64,000 bases of DNA from Neorhizobium huautlense. Lineage in GTDB: Bacteria > Pseudomonadota > Alphaproteobacteria > Rhizobiales > Rhizobiaceae. Of the stretch, positions 29,448-40,096 are shown piece by piece; the stretch's first letter is position 1; every line of letters starts with the position of its first letter. The notes beneath the pieces are model-generated. The model saw only the letters and a list, made by a program, of their open reading frames with translations, ran no database searches and was not told the DNA's origin. Position numbers and translations under genes: made by a program. Where the stretch lies: assembly GCF_002968575.1 (NCBI RefSeq), contig NZ_PVBM01000011.1:105596-169595 (forward strand), in the 5' to 3' direction.

Positions 29448-30383
29448 TTGAATGAACTGCTGATTATTGCCGCACCCGATCTGATGGAAAAGCGCCGCGC
29501 ATGGCTCGAGAGCCTCGCCAGCGAGCGCCGTTTGTCGGGCAACACCCTTGATGCCTATGAGCGGGACACGCGTCAATTTCTGACGTTCCTGACAGGTCAT
29601 ATGGGCGGCCCCGCCAAACTTTCCGACATCCATTCGCTGCGTCCGGCGGATCTGCGAGCCTTCCTGGCTGCACGCCGTCGCGACGGTTCCGGCGCCCGCT
29701 CGCTCGGACGGCATCTTGCCGGACTGCGCTCGTTTCTGCGCTATCTGGAGCGCAAGGGATTGGTCAATGCAGCCGCCGCAGGCGCCATCCGTGCGCCGAA
29801 GCAGCCGAAATCGCTTCCCAAGCCACTGACGGATCGCCAGGCCCTCGACCTGGTCAAGATAGACGCACAATTGCAGGAAGAGCCGTGGATTGCCGCACGG
29901 GACGCGGCAGTCCTTGCTCTCCTTTATGGCTGCGGTCTGCGCATTTCGGAGGCGCTAGGGCTGCAGCCCACGGACCTGACGCCGGAATCGACAACCCTGC
30001 GCATCACGGGCAAGGGAGGCAAGACCCGCATCGTGCCCCTTCTTCCGGTCGTGTTCGAAGCCGTTGCTGTCTATCGGAAACTCTGCCCGTATCATCTCCC
30101 GGCCGACGAGCCGTTGTTCCGGGGCGCCCGCGGAGGGCCGCTGCAGCCAGCCATCATCCAGCGCGAGATGCAGAAGCTCAGAAGCGCTTTCGGTCTGCAG
30201 GAGACGGCAACACCGCATGCCCTGAGGCATTCCTTCGCCACACATCTGCTGGCCGGCGGCGGCGATCTCCGCACGATCCAGGAGCTGCTCGGCCATGCCA
30301 GCCTATCCACCACCCAAGTCTATACGGGCGTCGATTCATCGCGGCTGCTTGAGGTCTACGACCGCGCCCATCCCCGCGCATGA
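29448..30383 (+). CDS. xerC: XerC tyrosine recombinase
   Basis: A site-specific recombinase that resolves chromosome dimers at dif together with XerD. The full catalytic set is present: Arg165 (GLRISEAL), Lys189 (TGKGGKTRI), His257 and Arg260 (HALRHSFATHLL), His283 (LLGHASLSTTQ) and the nucleophile Tyr292 (QVYTGVD). The N-terminal SAM-like core-binding domain (about 10-105) is intact. Start: a TTG at 29448 gives MNELLIIAAPDL, the expected rhizobial N-terminus, with CAGG upstream and a 311-residue product; the frame opens upstream to 29376 but that extension has no family character. A XerD or integrase identity is less likely given the housekeeping context near priA. Confidence 0.9.
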   Translation: MNELLIIAAPDLMEKRRAWLESLASERRLSGNTLDAYERDTRQFLTFLTGHMGGPAKLSDIHSLRPADLRAFLAARRRDGSGARSLGRHLAGLRSFLRYLERKGLVNAAAAGAIRAPKQPKSLPKPLTDRQALDLVKIDAQLQEEPWIAARDAAVLALLYGCGLRISEALGLQPTDLTPESTTLRITGKGGKTRIVPLLPVVFEAVAVYRKLCPYHLPADEPLFRGARGGPLQPAIIQREMQKLRSAFGLQETATPHALRHSFATHLLAGGGDLRTIQELLGHASLSTTQVYTGVDSSRLLEVYDRAHPRA

Positions 30384-30434
30384 ACCAAGTTTTAACCACC
30401 GGCGTTAAACGGTTGGCGAGCCGCCACGAGTAAG

Positions 30435-31541
30435 ATGCCGGCTGCCTTTCAGACGGATGACATGATGACTGCCGCCCTTGCTTCCACCACCGGCGCCTTT
30501 TTCCAGCGCGCCCAGAGCCTCACGCTGTGGCTGATCGCCGCTATCCACGTGGTCATGCTCGCATCCTTGCTTCTCGTTCTCGGCTCGCTGTCGCCGGCGC
30601 GCGCGCAAGAGGCGGGTTGCGGAGGAACAAACCTCCTTGAGGAGATGAAGGCCGAAAACCCGTCCCTCTACAGGGAGGTCATGGCGGAAGGTGCCAAGGT
30701 TCCCAATGGCAAGGGCGTCTTGTGGAAGATCGAGAAGGACGGCGCCGCGCCTTCCTACCTGCTCGGGACCATGCATGTTTCCGATCCGCGGGTCCTCGCC
30801 ATGTCGGCGGCCGCGGTGAACGCTCAGGCCGCCAGCAAGACTATCGTCATCGAATCGGACGAGGTGCTGGACGAGAAGAAGGCGATGGCTGGCATTCTCA
30901 CCAAGCCCGAACTCACCATGTTCACGGACGGCAGCTCGATCGAAAAACTGTTGCCGAAAGAGGATATCACGCTTCTTGAAGACGGATTGAAGAAGCGCGG
31001 CATCCCGCTCGCCGCCGTTTCACGGATGAAACCGTGGATGCTGATGTCCTTCGTCTCCCTACCTGCGTGCGAAATGGCCCGAAAGGCCAAAAATCCCGAT
31101 TTCCTGGACAAACAGATCGCCCGTGATGCCATTGCGGCCGGAAAGTCCGTGAAGGGATTGGAAACCTTCGCAGAGCAGCTGTCGGCGATGGCGGCAATCC
31201 CGATCGAGTTCCACTTGAAATCCCTGGTCGAGACCATAAGGCTCGGGCCGAAAATGGATGACGTCTTCGAAACGATGACGGAACTTTATCTTGCCGGAGA
31301 TATCGGCATCACGATGCCGCTGCTGAAGGCAGTCGCACCCGATGGCAGCGACGAAGCAGGTTATGCCGAATTCGAGAAGATCGTCGTGACCAAGCGCAAC
31401 CATCTGATGGCAGAGCGCGCCGCCCCGATTCTCGGCGAAGGCTCCGCCTTCGTTGCCGTCGGCGCTCTCCACCTGCCTGGCGAAGAAGGCCTGATCGAAT
31501 TGCTGCGCAAGCAGGGCTTCACGGTTACAGAGGCGAACTGA
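30435..31541 (+). CDS. TraB/GumN family exported protein
   Basis: A 368-residue protein with an N-terminal signal/anchor segment (about 30-58, LWLIAAIHVVMLASLLLVLGSLSPARA). The family's two conserved motifs are YLLGTMHVSD near residue 110 and FVAVGALHLPGEEGLIELL near the C-terminus, where the GxxH residues resemble a metallo-active site. TraB/Tiki-type members are proposed metalloproteases; bacterial roles are largely unproven. Alternative start ATG 30462. The 3' end overlaps the convergent cytochrome b561 gene by 17 bases, so antisense interference at the ends is possible. Confidence 0.85.
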   Translation: MPAAFQTDDMMTAALASTTGAFFQRAQSLTLWLIAAIHVVMLASLLLVLGSLSPARAQEAGCGGTNLLEEMKAENPSLYREVMAEGAKVPNGKGVLWKIEKDGAAPSYLLGTMHVSDPRVLAMSAAAVNAQAASKTIVIESDEVLDEKKAMAGILTKPELTMFTDGSSIEKLLPKEDITLLEDGLKKRGIPLAAVSRMKPWMLMSFVSLPACEMARKAKNPDFLDKQIARDAIAAGKSVKGLETFAEQLSAMAAIPIEFHLKSLVETIRLGPKMDDVFETMTELYLAGDIGITMPLLKAVAPDGSDEAGYAEFEKIVVTKRNHLMAERAAPILGEGSAFVAVGALHLPGEEGLIELLRKQGFTVTEAN

Positions 31542-32028
31542 CACCGCGGGTCATCCGCCGCAGGACATCCGTCTTCCAGTAGAACTGGTGCACAAGCGCG
31601 CCGCCGATATGGGCGATGATCAGCCCCCACATGAAAAGCTTCATCGGCTCGGCATGGGCAAAGGCTGCGGTCTTGTTTCCGAAATAGTAGGCGCCGATGC
31701 CGGCAAACGGCATCACGAAGAACAGCGCATAAAAGGCCCAATGGCTGATCTTCGCGACCATGCGCAGCAAGGGTGGCTCTTCCTTCGGTTCCGGCGGAGC
31801 GCCTTGAATGAAGCGAAGACAGAGCCGGAGGAAGCCCAGCGCCAGCACCGCAATACCCACATAGGCGTGGATGTTGGCGGCGCTCACCTGCTCGGGCGTC
31901 GGCGTCTGCCCGCCGAAGAAGATTCGACCCCAGGTCTCCATCGCCTCGGCGAAGAGCAGGTTGAAGAAGATCAGCGCGGCCATCAACCAATGCAGGATAC
32001 GCTGCGGAAGTGAGAAGGAGGTTGCCAT
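31525..32028 (-). CDS. Cytochrome b561 family di-heme membrane protein
   Basis: A 167-residue inner-membrane protein with four hydrophobic helices. Candidate heme-ligand histidines are conserved at the helix positions: LHWLMAALIFF, NIHAYVGIAVL, ISHWAFYALFF and IIAHIGGALVHQFYW. The length and pattern match CybB-like b561 proteins, which shuttle electrons between quinones and periplasmic partners or superoxide. ATG 32028 follows AAGGTGGAG; the frame also opens at a GTG at 32037. It stands alone, convergent with the TraB/GumN gene. Confidence 0.88.
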   Translation of the reverse strand: MATSFSLPQRILHWLMAALIFFNLLFAEAMETWGRIFFGGQTPTPEQVSAANIHAYVGIAVLALGFLRLCLRFIQGAPPEPKEEPPLLRMVAKISHWAFYALFFVMPFAGIGAYYFGNKTAAFAHAEPMKLFMWGLIIAHIGGALVHQFYWKTDVLRRMTRGVSSPL

Positions 32029-32184
32029 TGTCTCCACCTTTCGGAAAACGGGAACATGGCAGCCAGTCTATGAGGCTTCGCCCGACTCTCAAGCGAAAGC
32101 AGCAATCCTGTCCAAGATTTAATCCTGGATTTGATGATTGCCAAAGCGGCGCCAAGCAGGCCGACACAGACTCCGCCTGAACAG

Positions 32185-32208
32185 AAAAGGCGGGACTTGC
32201 ATCCCGCC
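32185..32208 (-). terminator. Intrinsic terminator after lpdA
   Basis: GGCGGGA (32189-32195) and TCCCGCC (32202-32208) form a 7-bp GC stem with a 6-base loop. On the minus strand it is followed by TTTT. It lies 30 bases after the lpdA stop and closes the mdh-suc-lpd cluster. Confidence 0.85.
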
Positions 32209-32237
32209 TCTTTCAACCTTCGATCGACCTGACCGCG

Positions 32238-33644
<1,407 letters not shown>

Positions 33645-33670
33645 AATCTTCTTTCCTTTTCTCTATTCGG

Positions 33671-34423
33671 TTAGCGCCCGCCGCTCACGTCGAGGATAGC
33701 GCCGGTTATATAGGAAGCCGTCGGCGATAGAAGATAGAGGACGGCATCCGCCACCTCCTCCGCCCTGCCCGGCCGTTGCATGGGAATGCTGGAAGCCATT
33801 TCTCGCGCCCTGTCCGGCAGGCCTCCGGACGCATGGATGTCTGTGTCGATGACGCCCGGACGGATTGCGTTGACGCGTATACCCTCGGTGGCGACCTCGC
33901 GCGCCAGCCCGATCGTCAGCGTGTCGATCGCGGCCTTGGAGGCGGCATAGTCGACATATTGGCCCGGCGAACCGAGCTTGGCTGCCATGGAGGATATGTT
34001 GACGATTGCGCCGCCCCTGCCGCCATGTTTCGTGGACATGCGACGCACGGCCTCGCCGGCACACAGGATCGAGCCGGTCACGTTGATCCGCATCATGCGT
34101 TCGACACGTTCCGCGCTCATTTCGTCAATGCGCTGCGGTATGTCGACAATGCCGGCATTGTTCACCAGCCCGTCGAGCCGACCGAAATGCTTATCCACGA
34201 CCTCGAACATCGAAACGATCTCGGCCGCGTTGCCGAGATCGGCTTTGATTGCAACACCCTTGCCGCCTGCCGCCTCGATGGCGGCGACGACTTCTTCGGC
34301 GGCCTTCTGATTGGACGTGTAGTTCACCGCCACATGCCAGCCGCGGCTTGCTGCCAAAAGCGAAACCGCCGCGCCGATACCGCGGCTTCCGCCGGTTACC
34401 AGTAGAACGGGCGCTTCCGTCAT
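33671..34423 (-). CDS. Short-chain dehydrogenase/reductase
   Basis: A 250-residue classical SDR. The nucleotide-binding TGGSRGIG (near 10-17), NNAG (near 90), catalytic Ser in VNISSMAAKLG and YVDYAASK (Tyr-x3-Lys) are all present. The residues after the first strand (NYTSNQKAAEE) are those of an NADP(H)-preferring enzyme. ATG 34423 overlaps the stop of the upstream secreted-protein gene (ATGA), with AAGGA 9 bases upstream; the frame opens further to 34486 but that part is unlikely to be translated. The substrate is unknown; similar SDRs are often called glucose dehydrogenase or FabG-like. It is one of the extra genes between sucB and lpdA. Confidence 0.88.
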   Translation of the reverse strand: MTEAPVLLVTGGSRGIGAAVSLLAASRGWHVAVNYTSNQKAAEEVVAAIEAAGGKGVAIKADLGNAAEIVSMFEVVDKHFGRLDGLVNNAGIVDIPQRIDEMSAERVERMMRINVTGSILCAGEAVRRMSTKHGGRGGAIVNISSMAAKLGSPGQYVDYAASKAAIDTLTIGLAREVATEGIRVNAIRPGVIDTDIHASGGLPDRAREMASSIPMQRPGRAEEVADAVLYLLSPTASYITGAILDVSGGR

Positions 34424-34920
34424 TTTGTACATTCCTTGAATTCGTAGAGATCCCATGGGACAGACTTGAGGCCGCTCTTTTCCCACAGGCCGGAATGCCG
34501 AATTGCAGGTCCGAGGCCGGACATCAGGACGGCATCCGGCGCCCGGCTGCCCTCGGGGCCTAATATGTCGATATGGCCGCTCGCGACATCCAGGACATAA
34601 GGCACGCCTGTCCAGACGGTGCAGGCTCTCAATTCGGCCCCCGTTGCATCTCCCTGAGGGCAGTTGTTCATTGCCATTCCGGCCGGGCGAGCGGAGTCCT
34701 CGTCATACATGACGTTGCCGTCGAGCTTCAGCTTGCCGCCGGTCACGGTGAACAGATGGCTGACCGCCGCCGCATCGGACCCCACGGGCTTGAAGGAGAG
34801 GACGGTTCCGGCCTCCGCCTCGACAAACACCGCCTTTTCGATCGCGCATCTGTCTGCGGCCGAAGCCACGGCCGGCATCAGGCATAAAGGCAGCAGCCAT
34901 GTCTTCAGGCAAAGGCTCAT
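34420..34920 (-). CDS. Secreted protein of unknown function
   Basis: A 166-residue product with a clear signal peptide (MSLCLKTWLLPLCLMPAVASAA, cleavage near residue 22). The mature part is beta-rich, with about four Cys residues (DRCAIEK, NNCPQG, RACTVW, KECTK) that could form disulfides in the periplasm. No family was recognised. Its stop overlaps the SDR start by 4 bases and it starts 4 bases after the MAPEG gene, so the three small genes are packed as one translational unit inside the 2-oxoglutarate dehydrogenase cluster. Confidence 0.7.
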   Translation of the reverse strand: MSLCLKTWLLPLCLMPAVASAADRCAIEKAVFVEAEAGTVLSFKPVGSDAAAVSHLFTVTGGKLKLDGNVMYDEDSARPAGMAMNNCPQGDATGAELRACTVWTGVPYVLDVASGHIDILGPEGSRAPDAVLMSGLGPAIRHSGLWEKSGLKSVPWDLYEFKECTK

Positions 34921-34924
34921 GGCG

Positions 34925-35341
34925 TCACCAGAAAAGCGCGATCATCATGGCCAGCAATCCGAACATGCTGATCAGCCAGACGAAAGATCGAAGATAAGGG
35001 ATGCCTGCGAGATAGAGAGGCACGTAGACGATCCGCGCGGCAAACCAGATCCATCCGCCGGCAAGACCCAGACCCGAGGAGTCGTCGCCCGCAAAGGCGA
35101 CACCGAGCAGAAGACCTACAAAGGCCGGATAGGTTTCCTGGAAATTCCTGGACGCCCTCGCCGCCCGCCCGGCGAGTTCGCCGTTCGGTTCGCGGCCATC
35201 GTCCCGCGGACCTGCGTTCCAGGCCGAGCCAAGCTCACGGGTCGAAAGCACACCCTGGAGCAGGATGTGGAAGACGAGCAGGATCACGCTCAGGGTAAGC
35301 AGCGCCATGTAAGGCGTGACCGTAACCCCGAGCGTCTCCAT
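34925..35341 (-). CDS. MAPEG-family membrane protein
   Basis: A 138-residue membrane protein with about four hydrophobic helices. The conserved MAPEG features are the charged loop after helix 1 containing RAARASRNFQETYPAFVGLLL and the later segment ARIVYVPLYLAGIPYLRSFVW. Eukaryotic relatives are glutathione-dependent; bacterial members of this short type have no settled function. It lies 14 bases after sucB in the same direction, so it is transcribed with the suc operon. Confidence 0.85.
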   Translation of the reverse strand: METLGVTVTPYMALLTLSVILLVFHILLQGVLSTRELGSAWNAGPRDDGREPNGELAGRAARASRNFQETYPAFVGLLLGVAFAGDDSSGLGLAGGWIWFAARIVYVPLYLAGIPYLRSFVWLISMFGLLAMMIALFW

Positions 35342-35355
35342 GTCAGGCTCCCGTC

Positions 35356-36600
35356 TTAGAGATCGAGGACCAAGCGTTCCGGATCTTCGAGGCTTTCCTT
35401 CACACGGACGAGGAAGGTTACGGCTTCCTTGCCGTCCACCATCCGGTGATCGTAGGACAGCGCCAGATACATCATCGGACGGATGACGACCTGACCGCCG
35501 ATCGCGACCGGACGCTCCTGGATCTTGTGCATGCCGAGGATGCCGGATTGCGGAGCGTTCAGGATCGGCGAGGACATCAGCGATCCGTAGACGCCGCCGT
35601 TGGAAATGGTGAAGGTGCCGCCCTGCATGTCAGCCATCGAAAGCTGGCCGTCGCGGGCAAGCTTTCCGAGGCGGCCGATCTCCTTTTCGATCTCTGCAAT
35701 CGACATCTGGTCGGCATCGCGAACGACCGGAACGACCAGACCCTTGTCGGTGCCGACGGCAACGCCGACGTGACAATAGTTCTTGTAGATGATGTCGGTG
35801 CCGTCGATCTCGGCATTGACTGCCGGCAGTTCCTTCAGGGCATGGGTGACAGCCTTCGTGAAGAAGCCCATGAAGCCGAGCTTCACGCCGTGCTTCTTCT
35901 CGAAGATGTCCTTGTACTTGTTACGCAGGTCCATGACGGCCTTCATGTCCACCTCGTTATAGGTGGTCAGCATGGCGGCGGTATTCTGCGCATCCTTCAG
36001 ACGACGTGCGATCGTCTGGCGCAGGCGCGTCATCTTCACGCGCTCTTCGCGGGCAGCATCGTCGGCGGAGGAAACCGGACGGGGAGCAGCCGGAGTTGCA
36101 GGCGCCTGGGCCGGAGCTGAAACCCCCTTGGCGACGGCTGCGATGACGTCGCCCTTCAGAACCTGGCCGCGCTTCCCGGAACCGTCGATATCGGCGGTGG
36201 AAATGTTGTTGTCGGCGGCGATCTTCGCGGCGGCCGGAGCCGGCGGCATGGACGATGCGGCGGCCGGCGCAGCGGTCGGAGCCGGAGCTGCGGGTTCTGC
36301 AGCCTTGGCGGGCGCGGCTTCCGCGGGCTTGGCAGCCGGAGTGGCAGTAGCCGCACCTGCAGCACCTTCGGCAATCTGGCCGAGCAGGGCGCCCAGGCCC
36401 ACGGTTTCACCGTTGTTGGCGACGATCTCGGTCAGAACGCCAGAAGCCGGAGCCGGAACTTCGACAGTCACCTTATCCGTTTCGAGCTCGAGGAGCGGCT
36501 CGTCCGCCTTGACCGTGTCGCCCACCTTCTTGAACCAGGTGCCGACGGTTGCCTCGCTAACGGATTCTCCGAGGGTGGGAACGCGGATTTCAGTGGCCAT
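35356..36600 (-). CDS. sucB: 2-oxoglutarate dehydrogenase E2, dihydrolipoyllysine succinyltransferase
   Basis: The 414-residue core of the 2-oxoglutarate dehydrogenase complex. An N-terminal lipoyl domain carries the lipoylated Lys43 in [11 protein letters not shown]. An Ala/Pro-rich linker, the peripheral-subunit-binding domain ([28 protein letters not shown]) and the catalytic domain follow, with SYDHRMVDG (His385, Asp389). One lipoyl domain and the [18 protein letters not shown] motif identify succinyl- rather than acetyltransferase. Confidence 0.97.
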   Translation of the reverse strand: MATEIRVPTLGESVSEATVGTWFKKVGDTVKADEPLLELETDKVTVEVPAPASGVLTEIVANNGETVGLGALLGQIAEGAAGAATATPAAKPAEAAPAKAAEPAAPAPTAAPAAASSMPPAPAAAKIAADNNISTADIDGSGKRGQVLKGDVIAAVAKGVSAPAQAPATPAAPRPVSSADDAAREERVKMTRLRQTIARRLKDAQNTAAMLTTYNEVDMKAVMDLRNKYKDIFEKKHGVKLGFMGFFTKAVTHALKELPAVNAEIDGTDIIYKNYCHVGVAVGTDKGLVVPVVRDADQMSIAEIEKEIGRLGKLARDGQLSMADMQGGTFTISNGGVYGSLMSSPILNAPQSGILGMHKIQERPVAIGGQVVIRPMMYLALSYDHRMVDGKEAVTFLVRVKESLEDPERLVLDL

Positions 36601-36630
36601 TGTTGTGAGTTCCTGAATGGTTGTTTTCGT

Positions 36631-36957
36631 TTATTCGGCAGCCGCGGCGGTTGCCGCTGACTTCCGGAGAATGATGGAGGGCATGGGAGAAATTTCAAAC
36701 CGGAAGCCGAAGCCCGCCTTGATCACGGGGTCGTCGTCCGCCAGCACCTGGGCAGCGGCCTGGTCGGCGGCCTCCACCACAGCGATGCCGAAAGCCCCGT
36801 CCACTGCAAAGACCGGACCGACGGCGATCGCGCTGCCCGTTTCCGCAAGCTCCCGCCAATAATCGGCATGAAGCTGCATCGCCGACATTTCCTCCGGCGA
36901 TGCATCGAACGGAAAGCCCGGCCTTGGCGGTACGAGCTTCAGGTGAAAATAGGCCAT
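36631..36957 (-). CDS. YciI-like (YCII-related) small protein within the suc operon
   Basis: A 108-residue ferredoxin-like-fold protein: FHLKLVPPRPGFPFDASPEEMSAMQLHADYWRELAETGSAIAVGPVF matches the N-terminal half of YCII-related proteins, with a His/Asp pair (HADYW) in the putative active-site region. No enzymatic function is known. It sits between sucA (13-base gap) and sucB (30-base gap) in the same direction, splitting the two normally adjacent subunit genes. Confidence 0.75.
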   Translation of the reverse strand: MAYFHLKLVPPRPGFPFDASPEEMSAMQLHADYWRELAETGSAIAVGPVFAVDGAFGIAVVEAADQAAAQVLADDDPVIKAGFGFRFEISPMPSIILRKSAATAAAAE

Positions 36958-36970
36958 CGGCCTCTCTCCT

Positions 36971-39967
36971 TTACCCGCCGAGCGCGTCTTCGAGGAAGGC
37001 CTCGAGCTGCGCCAGATGCTTGGACATCAGACCCGTTGCCGGCGAAGCCGCAGCCGGGCGGCCCGTATAACGGACCCGCTGATACTTCGCATCGATATGC
37101 GCCAGCACCCATTCCAGGTACGGATCGATGAACGCCCAGGCGCCCATGTTCTTCGGCTCTTCCTGGCACCAGACCATTTCCGCGTTCCGGAAGCGGGACA
37201 GCTCGTTGATGAGCGCCTTGGCCGGGAACGGATAGAGCTGTTCGATGCGCAGCAGGTAGATGTCGTCGATGCCACGCTTTTCGCGTTCTTCCAGCAGGTC
37301 GTAATAGACCTTGCCGGTGCAGAGCACGACGCGGCGGATCTTGGCATCCTTCTGCAGCTTGATCGGGCCGTCCTTGATGACCTCCGCATCGTCCCACAAG
37401 AGGCGGTGGAAAGAGGATTCGCCCGCCATTTCGGCCAGCGTCGAGGTGGCGCGCTTGTGCCGCAACAGCGACTTCGGCGTCATCAGGATCAACGGCTTGC
37501 GGAAATCGCGCTTCACCTGCCGGCGGAGAATGTGGAAGTAGTTCGCCGGCGTCGTGCAATTGGCGACCTGCATATTGTCTTCGGCGCACATCTGCAGCCA
37601 ACGCTCCAGACGGGCGGACGAATGTTCCGGGCCCTGGCCTTCATAGCCATGCGGCAGAAGGCAGACGAGACCGGACATGCGCAGCCACTTGCGCTCGCCC
37701 GACGAGATGAATTGGTCGAAAACCACCTGCGCGCCGTTTGCAAAGTCCCCGAACTGCGCTTCCCAAAGCGTCAGCGCATTCGGACGCGCCAGCGAATAGC
37801 CGTATTCGAAGCCAAGCACCGCCTCTTCCGAGAGCATCGAGTTGATGACTTCGTAGCGGGCTTGGGTGGGAGACAGATTGGCGAGCGGAATGAAGCGCTC
37901 CTCGGTCTCCTGATCGTAGAGCACCGAATGACGCTGCGAGAACGTGCCGCGTTCGCAATCCTGACCGGAAAGACGGATTTTCGTGCCTTCCGTGACAAGC
38001 GAACCGAAAGCGAGAGCTTCGGCCATCGCCCAGTCGATGCCTTCGCCGGTCTCGACCATCTGCGCGCGGTTTTCCATGAAGCGCTTGATCGTGCGGTGGG
38101 CGTTGAAGCCGTCCGGGACCGTCGACAGCTTGCGGCCGATCTCCTTCAGCTGCTTCATCGGCATGGCGGTCTTGCCGCGCCGCTGTTCGTCGGCATTGTC
38201 GGCCGAGCGCAAGCCGGACCACTGGCCATCCAGCCAGTCGGCCTTGTTGGGCTTATAGCTCTGGCCGGCTTCGAACTCCGCTTCGAGATGAGCGCGCCAA
38301 TCGGCCTTCATCTTCTCGAATTCGCCCTCGGAAAGCAGCCCTTCCGAGATCAGGCGGTCGGCGTAAAGCTGTGCAACCGTCTTGTGGCCGCGGATCACCT
38401 TGTACATCTTCGGCTGCGTGAACGCCGGCTCGTCGCCTTCGTTGTGACCGAAGCGGCGGTAGCAGAACATGTCTATCACGACCGGCTTGTGGAACTTCAT
38501 CCGGTATTCGGTTGCAACCTTCGCCGCATAGACGACCGCTTCCGGATCGTCGCCGTTGACGTGGAAGATCGGGGCTTCGATCATCTTGGCAACGTCGGAC
38601 GGATAGGGCGAGGAGCGCGAGAAGGCCGGATTGGTGGTGAAGCCGATCTGGTTGTTGATGATGAAGTGCATGGTGCCGGCGACGCGGTGGCCGCGCAGAC
38701 CGGACAAGCCGAGGATTTCCGCCACGACGCCTTGGCCGGCAAAGGCCGCATCGCCGTGCAGCAAGAGCGGCAGAACCTTGGCACGCTCCTTGAGCGGAAT
38801 GACGTCACCTTCCCACACCTTCGCCAGCAGGTCCTGCTTGGCGCGAGCCTTGCCCATGACGACCGGGTTGACGATTTCGAGATGCGAGGGGTTCGCCGTC
38901 AGCGACAGATGGACCTTGTTGCCGTCGAACTCGCGGTCCGAGGAAGCGCCGAGATGGTACTTCACGTCGCCCGAACCTTCGACTTCGTCAGGCTTGAACG
39001 AGCCGCCCTTGAATTCGTGAAACACGGCGCGGTGCGGCTTGCCCATGACGTTGGTGAGCACGTTGAGGCGACCGCGGTGCGCCATGCCGAGCACAACTTC
39101 CTCAAGGCCTTCCTGGCCACCACGCTTGATGATCTGTTCCAGCGCCGGGATCAGCGATTCACCACCGTCGAGACCGAAGCGCTTGGTGCCCTTGAACCGC
39201 ACGTCGAGGAACTGTTCATACCCTTCGCCTTCGACCAGCTTCTGGAGGATCGCCTTCTTGCCGGCGGGAGTGAACTCGACGCCCTTGTCGGGTCCCTCGA
39301 TCCGCCCTTGGATCCAGGCCTTCTCTTCCGGATTGGAGATATGCATGAATTCGACGCCGAGCGTCGAGCAATAGGTGCGCTCGAGGATCGCGATCATCTC
39401 GCGAATGGTCGCATATTCGAGACCCAGCACGTTGTCGATGAAGATCTTGCGATCGTAGTCGGCTTCCGTGAAACCGTATGCCGTCGGCGAAAGCTCGTTG
39501 TAATCCTCGACCGGAGCGGCAAGACCGAGAGGATCGAGCTTCGCATGCAGGTGGCCGCGCATGCGATAGGCGCGGATCATCATGATGGCGCGGACGCTGT
39601 CGCGCGTTGCCTGCAGGATGTCAGCCTCGTTGACCGGCTTGCCGGCGGCAACTGCCGCAGCTTCGGCCTTCGCCTTGACCTTGCTTTCGATGGCTTTTTC
39701 CACGACCGGCCAATTGCCGTCCAACGCCGACACCAGCTCGCCGTTGGCAGCGATCGGCCAGTTCTTGCGCTGCCAGGAAGCACCACGCGCCGCGCTCTTC
39801 ACGTCATTCGGGTTATCGGCCAGTGCCTTGAAGAAGGCTTGCCATTCCGGGGCTACCGAATTCGGATCGTCCTCATACCGGGCATGAAGCTGCTCGATAT
39901 AGGCCGCATTCGCGCCGTCGAGGAAGGAAGTGATGAGGAACTGCTCGTTGGCTTCTTGCCGTGCCAT
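36971..39967 (-). CDS. sucA: 2-oxoglutarate dehydrogenase E1 component
   Basis: Thiamine-diphosphate-dependent decarboxylase that starts the 2-oxoglutarate dehydrogenase reaction. The 998-residue protein includes the N-terminal SucA segment ANEQFLITSFLDGANAAYIEQLHARYEDDPNSVAPEWQ and the ThDP region GDAAFAGQGVVAEILGLSGLRGHRVAGTMHFIINNQIGFTT. HYHLGASSDRE-like KYHLGASSDREFDG and a C-terminal transketolase-like domain ending ...TGLMSKHLAQLEAFLEDAL complete it. Start: ATG 39967 has AGGA close upstream and matches the usual rhizobial N-terminus; the frame extends to an ATG at 40051 without a ribosome site. Confidence 0.97.
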   Translation of the reverse strand: MARQEANEQFLITSFLDGANAAYIEQLHARYEDDPNSVAPEWQAFFKALADNPNDVKSAARGASWQRKNWPIAANGELVSALDGNWPVVEKAIESKVKAKAEAAAVAAGKPVNEADILQATRDSVRAIMMIRAYRMRGHLHAKLDPLGLAAPVEDYNELSPTAYGFTEADYDRKIFIDNVLGLEYATIREMIAILERTYCSTLGVEFMHISNPEEKAWIQGRIEGPDKGVEFTPAGKKAILQKLVEGEGYEQFLDVRFKGTKRFGLDGGESLIPALEQIIKRGGQEGLEEVVLGMAHRGRLNVLTNVMGKPHRAVFHEFKGGSFKPDEVEGSGDVKYHLGASSDREFDGNKVHLSLTANPSHLEIVNPVVMGKARAKQDLLAKVWEGDVIPLKERAKVLPLLLHGDAAFAGQGVVAEILGLSGLRGHRVAGTMHFIINNQIGFTTNPAFSRSSPYPSDVAKMIEAPIFHVNGDDPEAVVYAAKVATEYRMKFHKPVVIDMFCYRRFGHNEGDEPAFTQPKMYKVIRGHKTVAQLYADRLISEGLLSEGEFEKMKADWRAHLEAEFEAGQSYKPNKADWLDGQWSGLRSADNADEQRRGKTAMPMKQLKEIGRKLSTVPDGFNAHRTIKRFMENRAQMVETGEGIDWAMAEALAFGSLVTEGTKIRLSGQDCERGTFSQRHSVLYDQETEERFIPLANLSPTQARYEVINSMLSEEAVLGFEYGYSLARPNALTLWEAQFGDFANGAQVVFDQFISSGERKWLRMSGLVCLLPHGYEGQGPEHSSARLERWLQMCAEDNMQVANCTTPANYFHILRRQVKRDFRKPLILMTPKSLLRHKRATSTLAEMAGESSFHRLLWDDAEVIKDGPIKLQKDAKIRRVVLCTGKVYYDLLEEREKRGIDDIYLLRIEQLYPFPAKALINELSRFRNAEMVWCQEEPKNMGAWAFIDPYLEWVLAHIDAKYQRVRYTGRPAAASPATGLMSKHLAQLEAFLEDALGG

Positions 39968-40096
39968 GGTTTCCTGCGGGCGCCGCGCCCGCCTCCTGAC
40001 GTAATCGGAAACCGAAAAAACTTCCGGCATCCGCATTTTCTTGGTCTTCATCTGTTATTTTCAACCGCCGGGGCGGCGCGCGCCTAAGGCGCGAAA

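Noticed and set aside
30392..30408. TTAA...TTAA pair between xerC and the TraB/GumN gene
   Set aside because: The spacing is nine bases rather than seven and the trailing C is absent, so it does not meet the CtrA consensus.
37016..40087. 1023-codon open frame on the plus strand opposite sucA
   Set aside because: It is the antisense shadow of a fully conserved sucA; long antisense frames are common in GC-rich codon usage and the translation shows no family motifs.
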